Assembly: GCA_005765155.1 (NCBI GenBank)
Contig: VCCP01000006.1
Location: 1,438,501 to 1,502,500 of the forward strand
From: Zelopaecilomyces penicillatus
Taxonomy: Eukaryota; Ascomycota; Sordariomycetes; Hypocreales; Pseudodiploosporaceae
DNA: 64,000 nt
Reading direction: 5' to 3'
The stretch's first letter is position 1; each line of letters opens with the position of its first letter. This document shows positions 25,201 to 38,100 of the stretch, piece by piece. The notes below the pieces were generated by a model that searched no databases, had not been told where the DNA came from, and saw nothing but the letters and a program-made list of their open reading frames with translations. A program made the translations under genes and the position numbers.

Positions 25201-25729
25201 AGATAAGGCTCAACGTGGGCAGAGACCTCAGCGTGAGAGGCAATGGCATCGATAGCCACACATGCCTTCTCACGGGCAGCAGCGTCCTTCTTGTTGGCAA
25301 GCTGCTTCTTCAGGTTGTCGAAGCTCCTATTATCATATAGAGGTTAGCCACTAATATGCGCTATAAAGCTGGTTTCAGGCCGTATGGCCGCTGTAAGCAT
25401 GGAAGAATGGTGCCACTGGGCATTGGTGCGACGGCAACCCCGCCAACCGTAGCGGGGTTTGCCCAGTGCCCTCCACCAAAAAAACAGAGCGACAACCCCA
25501 AAAAAAGTTTTTCGTTTCGCGGGCCGGACGAAGCAGACTATAAAAACCCCAACCAGGTAGAAAAGAGAAGAACTCACTGTGTGGGGACCTCCTGGTCCTC
25601 GATGCGGCCGTTGATGAAGCTGGCAATCTCGCTGGAAGCCTGCTTAACATCGGAAGCGTCCTTGGAGACGGTGAGCTTCTGGAAGAGCTCATCGAGCACC
25701 TTGACGGACTGGGCGTTTTCGGTAGGCAT
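22243..25729 (-). CDS. TEF3: translation elongation factor 3 (eEF3), ribosome-bound ABC ATPase
   Basis: I read three exons: 25729-25578, 25326-22370 and 22301-22243, with introns of 251 and 68 bp. They give 1055 residues, the usual size. eEF3 helps release E-site tRNA in each fungal elongation cycle. Residues 1 to about 320 form HEAT repeats. ABC domain 1 has GPNGSGKST (about 465), LSGGWKMKLAL and LLLDEPTNHLD. ABC domain 2 has GPNGAGKST (about 708), LSGGQRVKTVLA and LDEPTNYLD, with the chromodomain-like insert between Walker A and signature (RRVIGINSRRKFKNSYEYECSY). The C-terminus is basic (KKKKDRMARRKRGEEVFSDEDEL), the rRNA-binding tail. Codon use is extremely biased toward C-ending codons, matching very high expression; it also leaves a long spurious open frame on the opposite strand. 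Intron 1 contains a strong nested hairpin. Confidence 0.97.
25414..25468 (-). other. nested hairpin in intron 1 of the eEF3 gene
   Basis: Two perfect stems are nested: the outer arms are 25414-25422 and 25460-25468 (9 bp, CACTGGGCA/TGCCCAGTG) and the inner arms 25436-25443 and 25452-25459 (8 bp, AACCCCGC/GCGGGGTT). The loop has 8 bases. The two arms at the higher-coordinate end touch with no unpaired base; on the other side 13 bases bulge out. It lies wholly within the 251-bp first intron, so it would form in the pre-mRNA. Confidence 0.6.
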
Positions 25730-28727
25730 ATTGTCGGTTTTGGGGGGTGTTAAGGTATTAGAGAAAATGGGTAGATGTCGAAATCTGCCCAATAAGATCT
25801 ATTCGATGAAGAAAAGACCTGGTGTCGTGAAAAATCCACAGAGACGATGGAGGGGTCGACTCTGCTCTATCGATGGCGGGGTTGTTCAGTGGGGAGGAAC
25901 CAAAGAACAACTCGTCTGGAAAGCAAAAAAAGGACTGTTTAGAAAAACAAGTCCGAGGTGCGTCTTGGAGGATGACGACCAAAAGTAAGGGGGGAAAAGA
26001 GGAGTATGGAGGTGAAGGAGTTCGGAGGAAGAGAAAAGACGTCGGGCTGGGAGGAGGGTTGTTTTTAATATGGTCGCCTCAGAGCCAGTCCACAACTTTT
26101 TTTCTGGGTGTGGCGCTAAAATCCAGCATGTCCAGCAAGAAAAAAAATTCGCATGATTGCCCCTCCATTGGGCGCTCAGACCAGGCTTATCGGCTCTATC
26201 GACACTGTCTCCACCAGGCCCAAAGTGAAACGGGCACAGAGGGCTAAAGTCAAAGGCGGTGAGTGACTTCTCCGGGCGGCTCTGGTAGGCTTGTGGGCAC
26301 CTTCAATGGATGGGAACAGCGAACCAGCTCTGGAGGATTGGAGATGCAGAGCAGACGCAAAAAAAAAAAGAGAGTGGCGGGCTGCTGCCGCCCACAACCG
26401 ATTGATACCCATCCCCAACATATCTGCAGATGACGCAGCCTAAGCTTCAGGTGTCTATTTATCATGGTAGCAAGCATTTTGTTTTGGCATGTCAATCGCG
26501 ACGTTCAAAGTGTCAAAACAGTCTCCTCCACAGCCATCTTCAGGGGGTGGCAGAAAAAAAGTACAGTCTGGCAGAAATCTGCGGCGTTGCTGGATGACTT
26601 GTCAAGTGGCGAGGCTACACAGCTGACGGCATCCATTTGAGATTAGTAGGCCAGGCCGAAGTACCTCGTCCTCTCCTCTACGTCGATCATACATGGTTGA
26701 TTTGCCACTTAGGTTTGTATCTGTAAGAAGAGCTCTTTCTCCGACTACAGTTGATCTTCAAATACTACCTAGCTACTCTTCTTTACCACCTCAAATATCA
26801 ATTTAAAATTAAAAAAAAGTGAGGGGCAGCGGCGAGGGGCAGAAAATAATCCGGGTTCGACGGGGAGGAGTTGTTCTCCCAAGTATCCTTCCTGAACTCG
26901 GATGCTTCCTATCGAATTTGTCCATATGAGTGATGGGCTCCAATGAAATAGTGTTTCTGTGTTTTTGTACTAGAACCTGCCGGAATCTTCCACGACTCAT
27001 GGCCAACCCAAATTCTGATCTTGCCTTCAGTGTGCAGCCTTCGCCCTCAACTACCGGGTCTGCGACAACCCAAGGACCGAGGCGGTGTCAGAAGCAGCAT
27101 TTTACTCGTCGGCCTTCCCGATTTGACCCCCATCGTCCAGCCTTTTCTCTCTCTCTTCTTCCTGCTGCCCAGCATCATCCCGTTTGACAGCCGTAACTAC
27201 CAGTGGGTCAAGTCAAGGATTGATCCTCTAGCACGTTTTATAGTGCCTAAATCTGGCAAGAGTGAAATGCTGCTTCCTCTATGCGTACGGTACATAGCGT
27301 TTATTCTATCAATTTTGACTGAGATATCCATACACGCACCGAGTTCTCGCCACCCCCTTCCAGTTAGTACTTTGACTGGCTGTGTTTGCCGCGGCTTGCA
27401 TGAAGTTCTCGGCTGGTCCATTCCATATCTGGCGCCTCGCTGAGCAGGGAGGACTGGGAGAATGTCGGAGGAGTAAATCTTAAAGCTGAGGCTCTCCTAG
27501 TCGTCCTAGAGCGCATACATTCAGATCAAGCGAGATGGGGAACCACCTACTAGCCATGCCTTACCTGCACGATCGCATCGACAGTATTATTAGACTGCTC
27601 CATATCCGCTCCACTGCTTTCGCGGGGCCCCGGAGTTGTAGGGCTCTGCTTGCAGGGGGTGTGTTCTTGTCGAGCAGTTAATTCTATCGTTATCACAGGA
27701 AACGCCCGGACACTTGATTTTAAAGTGTCGGTCAGAATGGCTTTAGCACGCCAATTGGAACTCTTTGTGAGCTTTTTTTCTTTTTTCTTGTTTCCTTTTT
27801 GCGCTCTCCCCTGTTACGAAAATGTGTTCTGGCCAGCACATCCATTCCAATGTTTGGTGAACAACCTATTTGCTTTGTTCAAGCAGGGGCTCAAAAGGGC
27901 TTTTTGTTTGCCAAAATCAAAACTGCCAAAGAAGGGTTGAGCTCTGGACCCTTTTGGTTCAGCTCAGGTCCCTGCAGCTGCGAACAGCTGCGACTAAGCA
28001 TCCTGACTCGGACTATCAGCCTTTCCCATTGGCTAAACCTTGCCCAGTATCTTATTGTATGTAATGCTGTTAGCCGATCCGATCTGACTAGGTAGGTATA
28101 TCAAAAAGCTGCATCAGCAACCTGACTGCATCTCGCAGCAGAGTAATATGTACAATAATGCACTATTAGATATCGCAAGCGAACATGGATTTCGCATTTG
28201 AGACGAGCCATTTCTTTTTTTCCACAGATTAAAGCACCGATTTCCAGATAAACCTCAAACCGATGAACGGATCAACATTTTGCCCCGCCATTTGATGTTT
28301 CTTTGATGTGCACTGGATCTCAATGTCTTGTCACGGGTCCAGGGTTGATCATAATCCACTCATTCATCGCCTATCCACTACACTTCGTAGGAATGACAAA
28401 ACAAAAAAAACTCATTCGATTATGGCCTTTGCGCCCTGGCGAAAAGCGCAAACTTTAGGCAATACAATAGGGCTTTGTTCTATAGGGAAATAGATGGATC
28501 ACGGAGGCATTCTCAAAGGGCCAGAGCTTTTGCTGCCAGTATAATATCTCAGTCTAATCATCTCAAAAAAAACTTTACAAACCTCAGTTCCCTACAAGCG
28601 ACCACCAAGCAAAGCAGCCCCAAAAACACCAGAGCTATTTAACACTTTTCTCGACCTCTCTATTTCCCCACCCTTGCATCACATTTTTATCTTATCAATG
28701 TTGTGCCCCAGCCAACTTCTCGACAAT
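25730..28727. other. 3-kb interval with eEF3 and macrodomain-gene promoters
   Basis: The two flanking genes are divergent, so both promoters are here. The part next to eEF3 (25730-26150) is purine-rich on this strand, meaning a pyrimidine-rich leader on the eEF3 strand, common for highly expressed fungal genes. A 210-codon frame at 25356-25988 overlaps the eEF3 intron and leader and is rejected. No other gene was recognised. Confidence 0.45.
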
Positions 28728-29443
28728 ATGTCTCTCCGCAACAGCATCCACACGATCCCCACCATCACCACGCTCTATGACAGCGGAAAGCTGGACAAGA
28801 GCATCCCTGCATCCACAGATCTTGTAATCTCGCCCTCGGCCGCCATCAACAACATCATCAGCGTCTGGAAAGGCGACATCACCAAGCTCGCTGCTGATGC
28901 CATCGTCAACGCCGCAAAGCCCAGCCTGCTCGGTGGCGGCGGCGTCGATGGTGCAATTCACCAAGCCGCTGGGCCTGGCCTGCTCGCTGAGTGTAGGGGA
29001 CTCGGTATTACATGTGCAGTCGGCCAGGCTGTCATTACAAAGGGCTATAAACTGCCTGCTGCCCACGTCATTCACACCGTTGGACCCATTTATGATGGCA
29101 GTTCCGGGGTGGAGCAGAAGTTGCGAAGCTGTTACGAGAGATCCCTGACGCTGGCTATGAACAATGACATCCAGACGATTGCTTTCAGTAGCATCAGTAC
29201 TGGTGTTTACGGCTACCCGAGACTGGATGCTGCTCGAGTCGCCTGCAGGGCTGTGAGGGAATTTCTCGAAGCCAATCCCCATCGCCTTCACCGGGTAGTG
29301 TTTGTCGCTTTTGAACAAAAGGACGTTGACGTCTACAATCAGGTCCTACCGTAAGCCACTCCCTCCTAACTGACTCTACCAGCATCTACCATTACTAACC
29401 TGTTTACTTCTCGCTTTGCAGTGAATTTTTCCCTTCATTCTAA
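28728..29443 (+). CDS. macrodomain protein (MacroD/Appr-1''-p processing type)
   Basis: I read two exons, 28728-29350 and 29422-29443, giving 214 residues; the short second exon adds EFFPSF. Macrodomains bind ADP-ribose, and MacroD-type members remove mono-ADP-ribose from proteins or O-acetyl-ADP-ribose. The fold is plain: WKGDITKLAADAIVNAAKPSLLGGGGVDGAIH (catalytic loop 1, GGGGVDG from residue 69), GYKLPAAHVIHTVGPIYD and FSSISTGVYGYP (loop 2). The conserved Asn-Ala-Ala and Asp of loop 1 are present. One difference is CAVGQA at residue 96, where most relatives have CxTGxA. Two in-frame starts exist (28698 and 28728); the second was chosen because the residues after it match the usual N-terminus of fungal relatives. 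The gene converges on YVC1. Confidence 0.9.
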
Positions 29444-29909
29444 TTCTACAGTAGATAGAGTATTTCCTTGAGATAGTCATATTACTAGGGGAGGAATCCC
29501 CTGAGACAACACCATCGTAAGGGTTGAGACTACTGCTGTGAAAGCCCAATGAAGTTGAGCGAAAGGGAATACATGTGTCAACTACCGAGTGGAGATGTTA
29601 GAGTAGGATCGTTGAGTTTTTGCGTCGAGCAACCCTGAAAACAAACAAACAAACAAATAGTCAATTGATTATACAAGACGCATACATGGTGATTAATTCT
29701 CCGTTTCCAAACAAATTTGAGCTCTTCCTTCCATGGTATCTTGAACAAACTTGACTATCTTTCATCGCACTGATAGAACATAAATATCAAATCCGTACTC
29801 AAAAACACATTCATCCATAATCCAACAAACCATCCTCCAAATCAGCATTATATCAGTCTTTCTGGGTCATTGCCATGACCACCTTCCAATCCGACTAGTG
29901 AGAGATTCA
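29444..29909. other. convergent 3' interval between macrodomain and YVC1 genes
   Basis: No gene is seen in this 466-bp stretch, which holds the two 3' untranslated regions. A short AAAC tandem repeat (about five units) lies at 29640-29657. Confidence 0.4.
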
Positions 29910-32413
29910 CTACAATTCGGATCCGCCACCTGCAGCGCTAGGGCCTGGTTCGTCCTGCGAGGCAACTCCTTTACCCTTGTTCTTCTTGTTCTTGTTCTTC
30001 TTCTTCTTTGACTGCCCTTCCTGTGCCTCTTCAGTCTTGTCATCATCAGTCTTCGATGCATCTTCATTTTCTGATTCATCAGCCTTGACATCCTCAGTCT
30101 TGGATTCGTCATCCTCGACCTTGATTTGTTCAGCCGGCGTATCCTCGACCTTTGCAGTTTGAGGAGGCGAATCTGCTATCTTTGTGTCTTGACTCGTTCC
30201 GAATCTGAAGGATTCTCCAATCTCTGCAATCATAGTTTTGAGCTCCTTCACTTCGGCGCGGAGTTTTTGAATTTCGAGTACGGCTGGATCATCATCCATG
30301 TTGGGCTTGATGGACTCGCAGGTCTTGAACCAACCTTCAGCCTCAAAGTCCACCTCATTCGCCATGTGCTCCCACTCGTCAACAACATCATCATCTTCCT
30401 CACCACGGGCACGATTTCGACGAATCATGTGCGCAGTGCGGGTTTCAAAGTAAGCCGCCACGACAAGAAGTGGGGAATACAGAGTCGCCATGACATAGTC
30501 ATTGATGGTCTCATAGATCCGTTTGGGCATCCACCACTCAAACAATCCGGAGACAACAATCTCAATGAGGTTAAACGGCGCGATGTAAACGTTCTCGTCA
30601 GGAGCCCGGACAAACTGCATTGTCTTCTGAGAAAATAAGGCTAGGTATTCATCATCGGCATTCTCGTAGATATCTTCGTAGGCGGAGTTATAGAGAGCAA
30701 TGAGAATATTAAGAAGGATGATCTACAGGTTGTGTTAGTTCACTGGCAAGACAGGATCGTACAATCAATACCAGACAGTATAAACATACCATGACAACAA
30801 ATGTGAAGCAGTAATATAGAATTACACCCCATGGAGGCCCAAATGACTCGAATCCATCAAACTCGGGACTTCCAAGAATAGCCTTTGTCATCGATTCAAT
30901 GATGAAGTACACACTATCGGCGACATTGTCTTCCGTCAAGTCCAGACCAATGAATGCCTGGAGGAAGCCAATAATGATGATTATGAGCAGCGCAAAGAAG
31001 ATGACTGATTCCTTCATCATAACCTTCAAAACAACAAGCATCGCACCAAAAAACTTGAAGCTGTCCAGGTAAAGAAGAAGGCGGCACCAGAACATGGGCG
31101 CAATGAAAGCGAGCATGTTATAACTCAACGTGCTATAATCACTGCGAGTCGAGGAGTGCTTTGGAGCCGATAAAGCCACCACTCGGAAAACGAAGGAAAC
31201 TGTCAAAAAGGAGTAGAGGATCCCATTAAAGGCATTCCAGAAGTCCACAATATGGTAACCCGCTTTGTAAAGCTTCATAATTTCATCACACATGTAGCCG
31301 AGGGTGAAGAGATATAGAGCTATTTCGGCCGCATCAAAGACGCCGCTTTTGTTGACAGAGTTGATAGCCAGGGTGTATAAGCCAAGGTAGATCAATGAGA
31401 ATAATAATTGGGCAGCATTCTGATACCTCGGGCTTCGCATTCGATCTGGATCCATGTGAACGAAGAAGTTGGGGTTATCCTTGTTGTGATAGTCCACGAA
31501 AACGGACGGATCGTTCTCATCCTGGACCAACCAGCCCCGCCAGAGATAGCTGATACATTTCTGGTATCCAGAAGACCCAATCACCCGCACGGCATGCAAG
31601 TCAACGGCCTTTTCAATAACATTGACTGGGTGCGTTGCGATGCCGTCGACGACGTATGCGTATCGGCGCAGAAGTACAGAGTGAAGCAGATAAGCGGCGT
31701 CTTCTTCATTTTCAATCCTGCCAGTTATGTTAGTTTGAAGAGCGTGTCATGTTTTTTTGTTGACCATACGGCACACAGGCTAGCGTATGTTATCCCAGGT
31801 TAACTCACAAAGCTTTGGCGATGACGCCACAAGCTTCAGCTCGCAGGTTGTGCAACCCAGAGTCCCAAAGCTCGACGAGGCCTTCCTTACGGAACCATCG
31901 CTCGTTGACCAGCAAGCAGTATACCTAAATTCGTGAGTTTCACAATCGCAAATGCAAAGCAAAATCAGACAGGAAGAAAAACGTACCACACATCCTCTGT
32001 GGTTCGACCCACCAGCTTCCTTGGCGGCCTGAAGCACCTTTGGAGTAATGATACGACTGTGGGGAGTAGTGATTCGACTCTCCTCCATCTCGCATGGTAC
32101 GACCTCTTGGACAAGGTGCCTCAGACGAAGGCACACCCTGGTGACGTCCGCGGGCGGTATGGCCGAGTCAATCTGATCATTGCGGTGATGCGAGAGCACT
32201 GTGAATGAGTGATAAAGAGTCGCAAGTTAGCAGCGTGCCTCACGCGACCAAAGGACCACCCAAACATTGGCGTAGTGCAGTCAATTGATGTTTGCTGAAC
32301 TCACAGGCACGCTCCTCCTCGTGGAGCCAACTATGACGATCGCTCCCCTCCGGGCGACTTGCATTGTTGAAACCGAGCAGGCGATCGATGTTGCTCCATC
32401 GCGTGTTTGGCAT
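29910..32413 (-). CDS. YVC1: vacuolar TRP-type cation channel Yvc1
   Basis: I read five exons: 32413-32305, 32198-31987, 31924-31809, 31717-30790 and 30722-29910. They close to 725 residues with introns of 106, 62, 91 and 67 bp. Yvc1 releases calcium and other cations from the fungal vacuole. The N-terminal cytosolic region (RRYAYVVDGIATHPVNVIEKAVDLHAVRV) precedes six membrane helices between about 240 and 480. The pore loop runs from FIGLDLTEDNVADSVYFIIESM, with GSPEFDGFE, to the last helix VVMIILLNILIALYNSAYEDI. The C-terminal tail has an acidic run (EEDDDVVDEWEHM), which matches the calcium-sensing DDDD region of yeast Yvc1, a coiled coil, and a long Asp/Glu/Lys tail ending in a Lys/Asn block. 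An alternative start at 32440 would add nine residues. Confidence 0.92.
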
Positions 32414-35121
32414 GATGGGCAAGTGTCGCTGGCAAGACACGGATTGACAGAATATTCAAAAACACACGACTGTATTCCAGCTGGTCTGGCCCCAAGGAGA
32501 ACTCAGAGATCAGGAATCAGACGACGATGGCTGGAGCACAAAGTCTGGGGATGCGATTGAAGCGGGCACAAGAAGGTTGGCCTCGTGCTCTCGGCTGGTG
32601 AAATGGGAGGAGCATCGATGTGTTCGGTCACCTAGCAGGGATGACGTCGCATATAGGTCAACTTTGGCTGTGAGCTTGAAGCAAGGGCTGAAGTAGCCTA
32701 CTAGCTGATAACAGCAGCACGAATGCTGCTGAAGCTCTTATCGCTGCTTGCGCTGTTACCGATCTACAGCGAGGAACCGCCTGCAACCCCGCATGCTGCA
32801 CGCGTGTCTAGCCTGTAAAGCTCCAGCTGAGCTTGAGCAACAACCGGAATTGGCCCAGACAGTGTGCCGCTCACAGCGCAATTGGTGGGATTCTGCCAAC
32901 ACCACTCCCAAGCTTTCTTGTTGCCATTGTGCGCAACCAAAGAATAACTCGGGCTAGACCCTTTGCAAGTCTCGCCTGCAAAAGAAATGAATAGCTTCGT
33001 GGCACTCAAGCTATTACTGATCCAGCCATGAGAAGAGGCTGGGAGGTCACGATTTAGGCTCAGGGTTACGTTTAGTGTAGTGCTCAGGCGTCTTGGTGCC
33101 GCCTCTGCGTAGTAGTGTGCTAATACCTGTAAGTGATCCGATATCACCAGAGACATGGCATCGCTCGCTCGAGACCTTGAACCAGAACTTTTACGGTGGA
33201 GCAATGCTGGGGTCAGGGCACAGCAGACGCGATGGAATGGGATGGGACGGGATGGGTTTTGTGTCATCTAGATTGTTAACATGTCCGTTCGGCGGAAATT
33301 CACGAAAATCTGGGCACTCGATCTTCTGCCTGCCTGCATGTGTGTTGGTAAATGTTTGGGGTGCCATTTGCATCTCACTAGCGGCCAGCTGCACGGAATT
33401 CCAGCCCGTGTTTGACCAGGAGTAACCAACCAACCATATCATTCGTAGGTGGCCCAGAATAACCGTATCTCCATGTTTGTTGGTGGTTCCTCAGCACCTT
33501 TGTGGAAGTTGGCTCGCTTTCTCTTCCCGCCATTGTTATTTACCTTGGTACGTACGGGATAAGTGACCCATCTGTATACACCTACACAATTACAAACCTT
33601 GGCCTGGTAAAGTCGCCCTTCCCTGTCCAGTATTGCAGGTCGCAATGCTTGGCAAGCAACAAGAACCTTGGTGGTCTGTTTCCATCGTCTCATTCGCGGC
33701 GACGTCCCACAACCCTTCCTCCGCGATCAAGGCCGCTGAATGGTCCGATGCCCACTGCAGCCACGATTAATCTGGCGAATAGCAAGCGCGAAACTTGTTG
33801 GCCTGGCAGCTCGCCATTTGACGCCCCGGTCCGCCTCGCCGTATCCGTTGGCCATGACATGCGATCCCTGACTAGCAGCTTTGAGTTTGTCTCCATGCCT
33901 TGGGCCAGCTTGGGTGATGCTGGGCCAGCCCATGCTTCATAGATAGATTCAGAGGCCGCCAGTTGACTAGATTGAGATAGCCAGCAAGTTACTTGAACTT
34001 CAAAGAGTCCAACTCGCCTAGGCGGACAAAGCATAGGTAGCCATCATGCCTCATATGTCTACCTTAGGTGCGAGTTGATCGCCAGCGCATGATTGAGGGA
34101 TGGACGGCTGCTGGTGATACGTCGCCCAACAGCAACACACAACCGCTGAAAGAGCTCGCTGCGCAGACATGAGGATGCTATGGAGGGCTGTGCAGCGTTG
34201 TACAGAACACTGGACGATGTGGGAGCCGGACACAGACTGGGCACATATACTGGCAGCGCTCCGAAAGCGCTCGACTATATCCATGGGGTATGTCTCTGCT
34301 GCCGACACCGATATTGAATCATTGGCCTATCAGTCACTCCTGCGTGTCGTTGTGCCTCTCCGCCTCTCATTCACCGCCCGGCTCTGACGCATCTCGATGC
34401 CCGAGCTTTTGAGCAGGGTTCGCGTCGTCTTGGTTTGTATACCTACTATTTACCTACAGGTTGTTCCTTCGCTTCATCGGTGGTAACTGAGCAAGCGATC
34501 GGCCCTGTAACTTGATGCCCATTCTCAGTTTGTTGCTGAAGGGGCTGCCTGTGCCTAACACGTTCACTCAGCTTGTTACCTGGTCTGCCTGCAGCCTGCT
34601 GCCTGTTGCTTATCAGCCTCTTCTCCAATTTGGTGCGTCTCTGCCTAACACGGAGCTGTAGATCGTGGCAGCTGGCCAACAGCCGTCAAGCATCCAATCC
34701 CGTCTGTTCGCAACCAGCAACTTCACTCCAGTCACACCTCTGCTTGCCCTCTGCTTGCCTTACTTAACCTGGCCTTGGTACCTTTTATATTGATGGCTGC
34801 CACTCCCGCATTCACCTGCCAGCCTTGTTCTTTGGCCGAAATCTGCTTGCCTCTTTCCCATTAGGACCTGATAATCTCCAAACACAAACACAGTCCTACA
34901 CCTATAACTATCAGCACTCCCTCCGTAAGCACTTGCAAGACTCTCCAGAATATTTCATCCAGTCAGATTATATCCCAAGCGTGATCGATCGGCATCCTCA
35001 GAATTCCCAACTTCGCACATTCACTAGCCATCTCTTCTATCTAAACTTCTGAACCTCGCCCACACCATCTGGCCACGAAGCACCATTCTTCCTCAGAATC
35101 ATCACGCCTTCAGTTAACCCA
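32414..35121. other. 2.7-kb gene-free interval between YVC1 and the AAA ATPase gene
   Basis: Divergent promoters of the two flanking genes lie here. Open frames of 110-167 codons (32764-33267 minus, 33502-33942 plus) have no recognisable domain. A perfect G-quadruplex motif is at 33239-33256. Between 34440 and 34760 the DNA is rich in GCCTG/CTGCC words, including TGCCTAACACG twice about 100 bp apart (34551 and 34649). Confidence 0.4.
33239..33256 (+). other. G-quadruplex motif, four G3 runs with 2-nt loops
   Basis: The plus strand reads GGG-AT-GGG-AC-GGG-AT-GGG at 33239-33256. Four runs of three G separated by two bases each is the canonical form for a compact, stable G-quadruplex. It lies 0.8 kb upstream of the YVC1 start and 1.9 kb upstream of the AAA ATPase start. 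Confidence 0.6.
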
Positions 35122-38100
35122 ATGGAGTCACACGGCGGACAGGGAGTTTCGGCGGAATCTCAAAAGAATTCCAATCCACTAACTGCACCCAAAGACACAA
35201 ACTTTCCACCGGTGGAGGCGAATGCACAGACCCTTGAAGCAGGGTCCAAGAGGACTAGCTGTTCACGAAAAGTTACCAAAGATCGCTGCCAAGAGAAGAA
35301 GCCTAAGAAGCATCACGGAAACAAAGGATCGAGGCGTCGCAGCCCCGCAACGCCCCAAGATGACGAGAGCACGTCTCTGAGTGACGACGACTCTTCTGAC
35401 ATTACATCCTCAAGCAGTGACTCATCCTCTGATTCTGAATCGGATCATATATCATCCAAAAGGCGGTCCCGTACATCGAAAAAGCGTGTTGGGGGTCGTA
35501 AAACTGTCTCAAAACGTGCGTCCAAGCATACGAGTGCAAGGAAAAAGAAGAACAAAGTAGTCGAGTCAACTTCTGACTCCGATTCCAGTTCTGGGTTGCC
35601 CAGTTCAGATTTCGATGAAGGCGATGATGGTATCAGTAACCAGAAAAAGCAGGGGAAGTTGGGGCAACAATTTCAAGCTCTACAGCTCCAGGTTTCCCTA
35701 CTGCAGAACCAATTGACGCAAGCCAACACCTTGCCTCAGGTGAACTATACTGGGCTAAATTATGGACAACCAGGTGGCTTTCCCGGAGTGCTTGGTCATC
35801 CTGTCACAAACGCCGCTCCTGTACCGCCTCCAATTGCTACCAATGGGCTTTTCACCAGTACATCGGCACTCACGCCTCCGCCTCCACCTCCGTTCCGTAG
35901 TAATTTTGCCAGGGGCGGAGCACATCGGGCGCGCCTTGGCCGTTTCCCTCCTCCCCCAACCTATCTACCGCCAATTGGGGAATCTTTGCCTAAAAAGGGA
36001 AACAAGTGCCGCAAAAGGGTAAAACAAGGTACCCGTGCGGAATACAAACGTGTGGATTGGATCTGGGATAATAGTCTTTACACCTACAAGTTACAAGACA
36101 CTACTGAGATGACGGCGGATTCTCAGTATAATGAGTATATTTTCCACGTCCGCCGTACGTTTGATTGCGAAGGCAAGTACCGACAAACCTACGTTGACAT
36201 CAAGAGCAAGCTCCTCCGTGAGTGTTTGCAAGATGTCATTGGTAACATCAAGGGCATCAGTCTCGTGGATGAAACTCCGAAGCTGGATCCAAATTTGTTG
36301 TTTCTGTAAGTTATCGGCATTGCTTGCATCACCTAGATCATACTGACAATGAAAAGGTATTTGGATGACTTTAGAACGCACCTCAAGCACCTCAAGCAAG
36401 TCAAACCAGCTGGCGAGAAGACAAAGGTGCTGAGGAAGAACCAGAAGCGACTGGAGGAAAAGCGAAAACAGCTAAAAGTCCTCATCAAGTATCTGGACAA
36501 GGATTATGCGAAAACCAAGGAGAGTCTCATTCCCATGCTCGCCAGTGGCATCATTACCTTTGATCTGTTATGGGCATTGTGGAAGCCCAACGAGCTTGCC
36601 TACGCCTCCACCTACGGCTGCTCAGAGGAGCCTCGAGTGTTCAAAGTTGAGGTTGCGGAGCGTCATAATACTATTATGAAGGGAGACCTTTATTTCGTCG
36701 ATGGCAAATATTTTGAATTTGATGGGAAGAAGTTTGGTTACGGTAGCTTGTCCGAAGAGATCAACGAGTTTCGTGGAGCACGCAAAATCACCAGCCTTCC
36801 TTGTTATCCACTCAAGTACCACAAAGATGAAGCCAAGGTCCGAGAGGAGCTGATTGCACGGGGTAAAAAGTTTGTTTCTCTCAGTGGGATGCACTACAAA
36901 AGCCATTCTGGCATGGCATTCTTGAAGCGTAAGAAAAATCTCATTGTTAAGTTCAACATACAGCACAGTCGCATTATGGTGGATCCAGCCATCTTCCGCC
37001 GCATAAACCCTAACTACTACGTCTCAATGGTCCGGCCAAAGGATCACGATATAATATCGGACGACGAGCTTTCGGATGAGGAGACAAATTGCTGCTGTGG
37101 ATCAGGCAATGATTCCGATAATCCAGATGGCAAGACTGAAAAGATCAAGTATGTTACCAAGTTTTTCAAAGACAAGAAGGGTAAAGTGCGGTCGATGAGA
37201 TTGACGCAGGAGGATGTTGCTTCCGATGATGAGGGGAAGGGGAAATTGGACTCCTTCCCAGCAGCAGACAAATCCAAGGACCTGAACTCCTCTTCTGCTA
37301 AGGACCCGTCGAATATGGAGAAAACGGGCGAGCCGGCACTAGAATTGACGGACGAGGAGTATCTGATTGCCTCGCCCGTAGTGCTCGGTTTTGCATTCTC
37401 GGAGAAGCAGTGGCTTGAGTTTGCCGTGTCTGGCATCGATGACATTAGTTGGAATGACCAGGCGTGGGACTCCCTAGTTCTGGAGCCAGAGACAAAGGAC
37501 TTGATTCAGGCGCTTGTCCAGTCTCGTAAATACAGCGCGGCTCAGACAATTGATGATGTGATTCAAGGCAAAGGCAAAGGCCTTGTCAGTAAGTCATTCT
37601 TCTACACCCATTGTTTTCTCGTAACTCTCTACGCATGTTATTAATATTGTGCACAGCTGTTCTTCATGGCCCACCTGGAACTGGGAAAACACTCACAGCC
37701 GAGGGTATCAGCGAACTTCTGAAATGCCCTCTCTACATGGCCTCAGCAGGAGAGCTAGGCACTGATTCACGCTACCTGGAAGCAGAGCTCCAGAAGATTC
37801 TCGACATATGCCATGCCTGGGGGGCGATCCTCCTTCTGGACGAAGCAGATGTGTTTTTGGAGAAGAGAAATATGCACGATTTGCACCGAAATGCGCTGGT
37901 GAGCATCTTTCTGCGACAACTGGAATATTTTCAGGGAATCCTTTTCCTCACAACCAATCGGGTCGAGGTAAGTTGTTGTTCTACTCTTGCTATCCTCTAG
38001 AAACGCACATTGATTCTAGCAACAATATCTCTAACTTGCTGTCACTAAGACCTTTGACGAGGCCTTTCAATCGCGGATCCACATTGCCCTTCGGTACGAT

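Noticed and set aside
23064..25340. 758-codon open frame antisense to eEF3
   Set aside because: The strong C-ending codon bias of eEF3 removes stops on the other strand; the protein has no recognisable domain and eEF3 is certain.
25356..25988. 210-codon plus-strand frame
   Set aside because: It covers the eEF3 first intron, exon 1 and leader on the opposite strand, and has no family match.
33502..33942. 146-codon plus-strand frame
   Set aside because: No recognisable domain, and it crosses unrelated base-composition blocks.
34549..34660. TGCCTAACACG repeated twice about 100 bp apart
   Set aside because: Eleven bases in a region of biased GCCTG words may be chance; nothing else supports a repeat unit.
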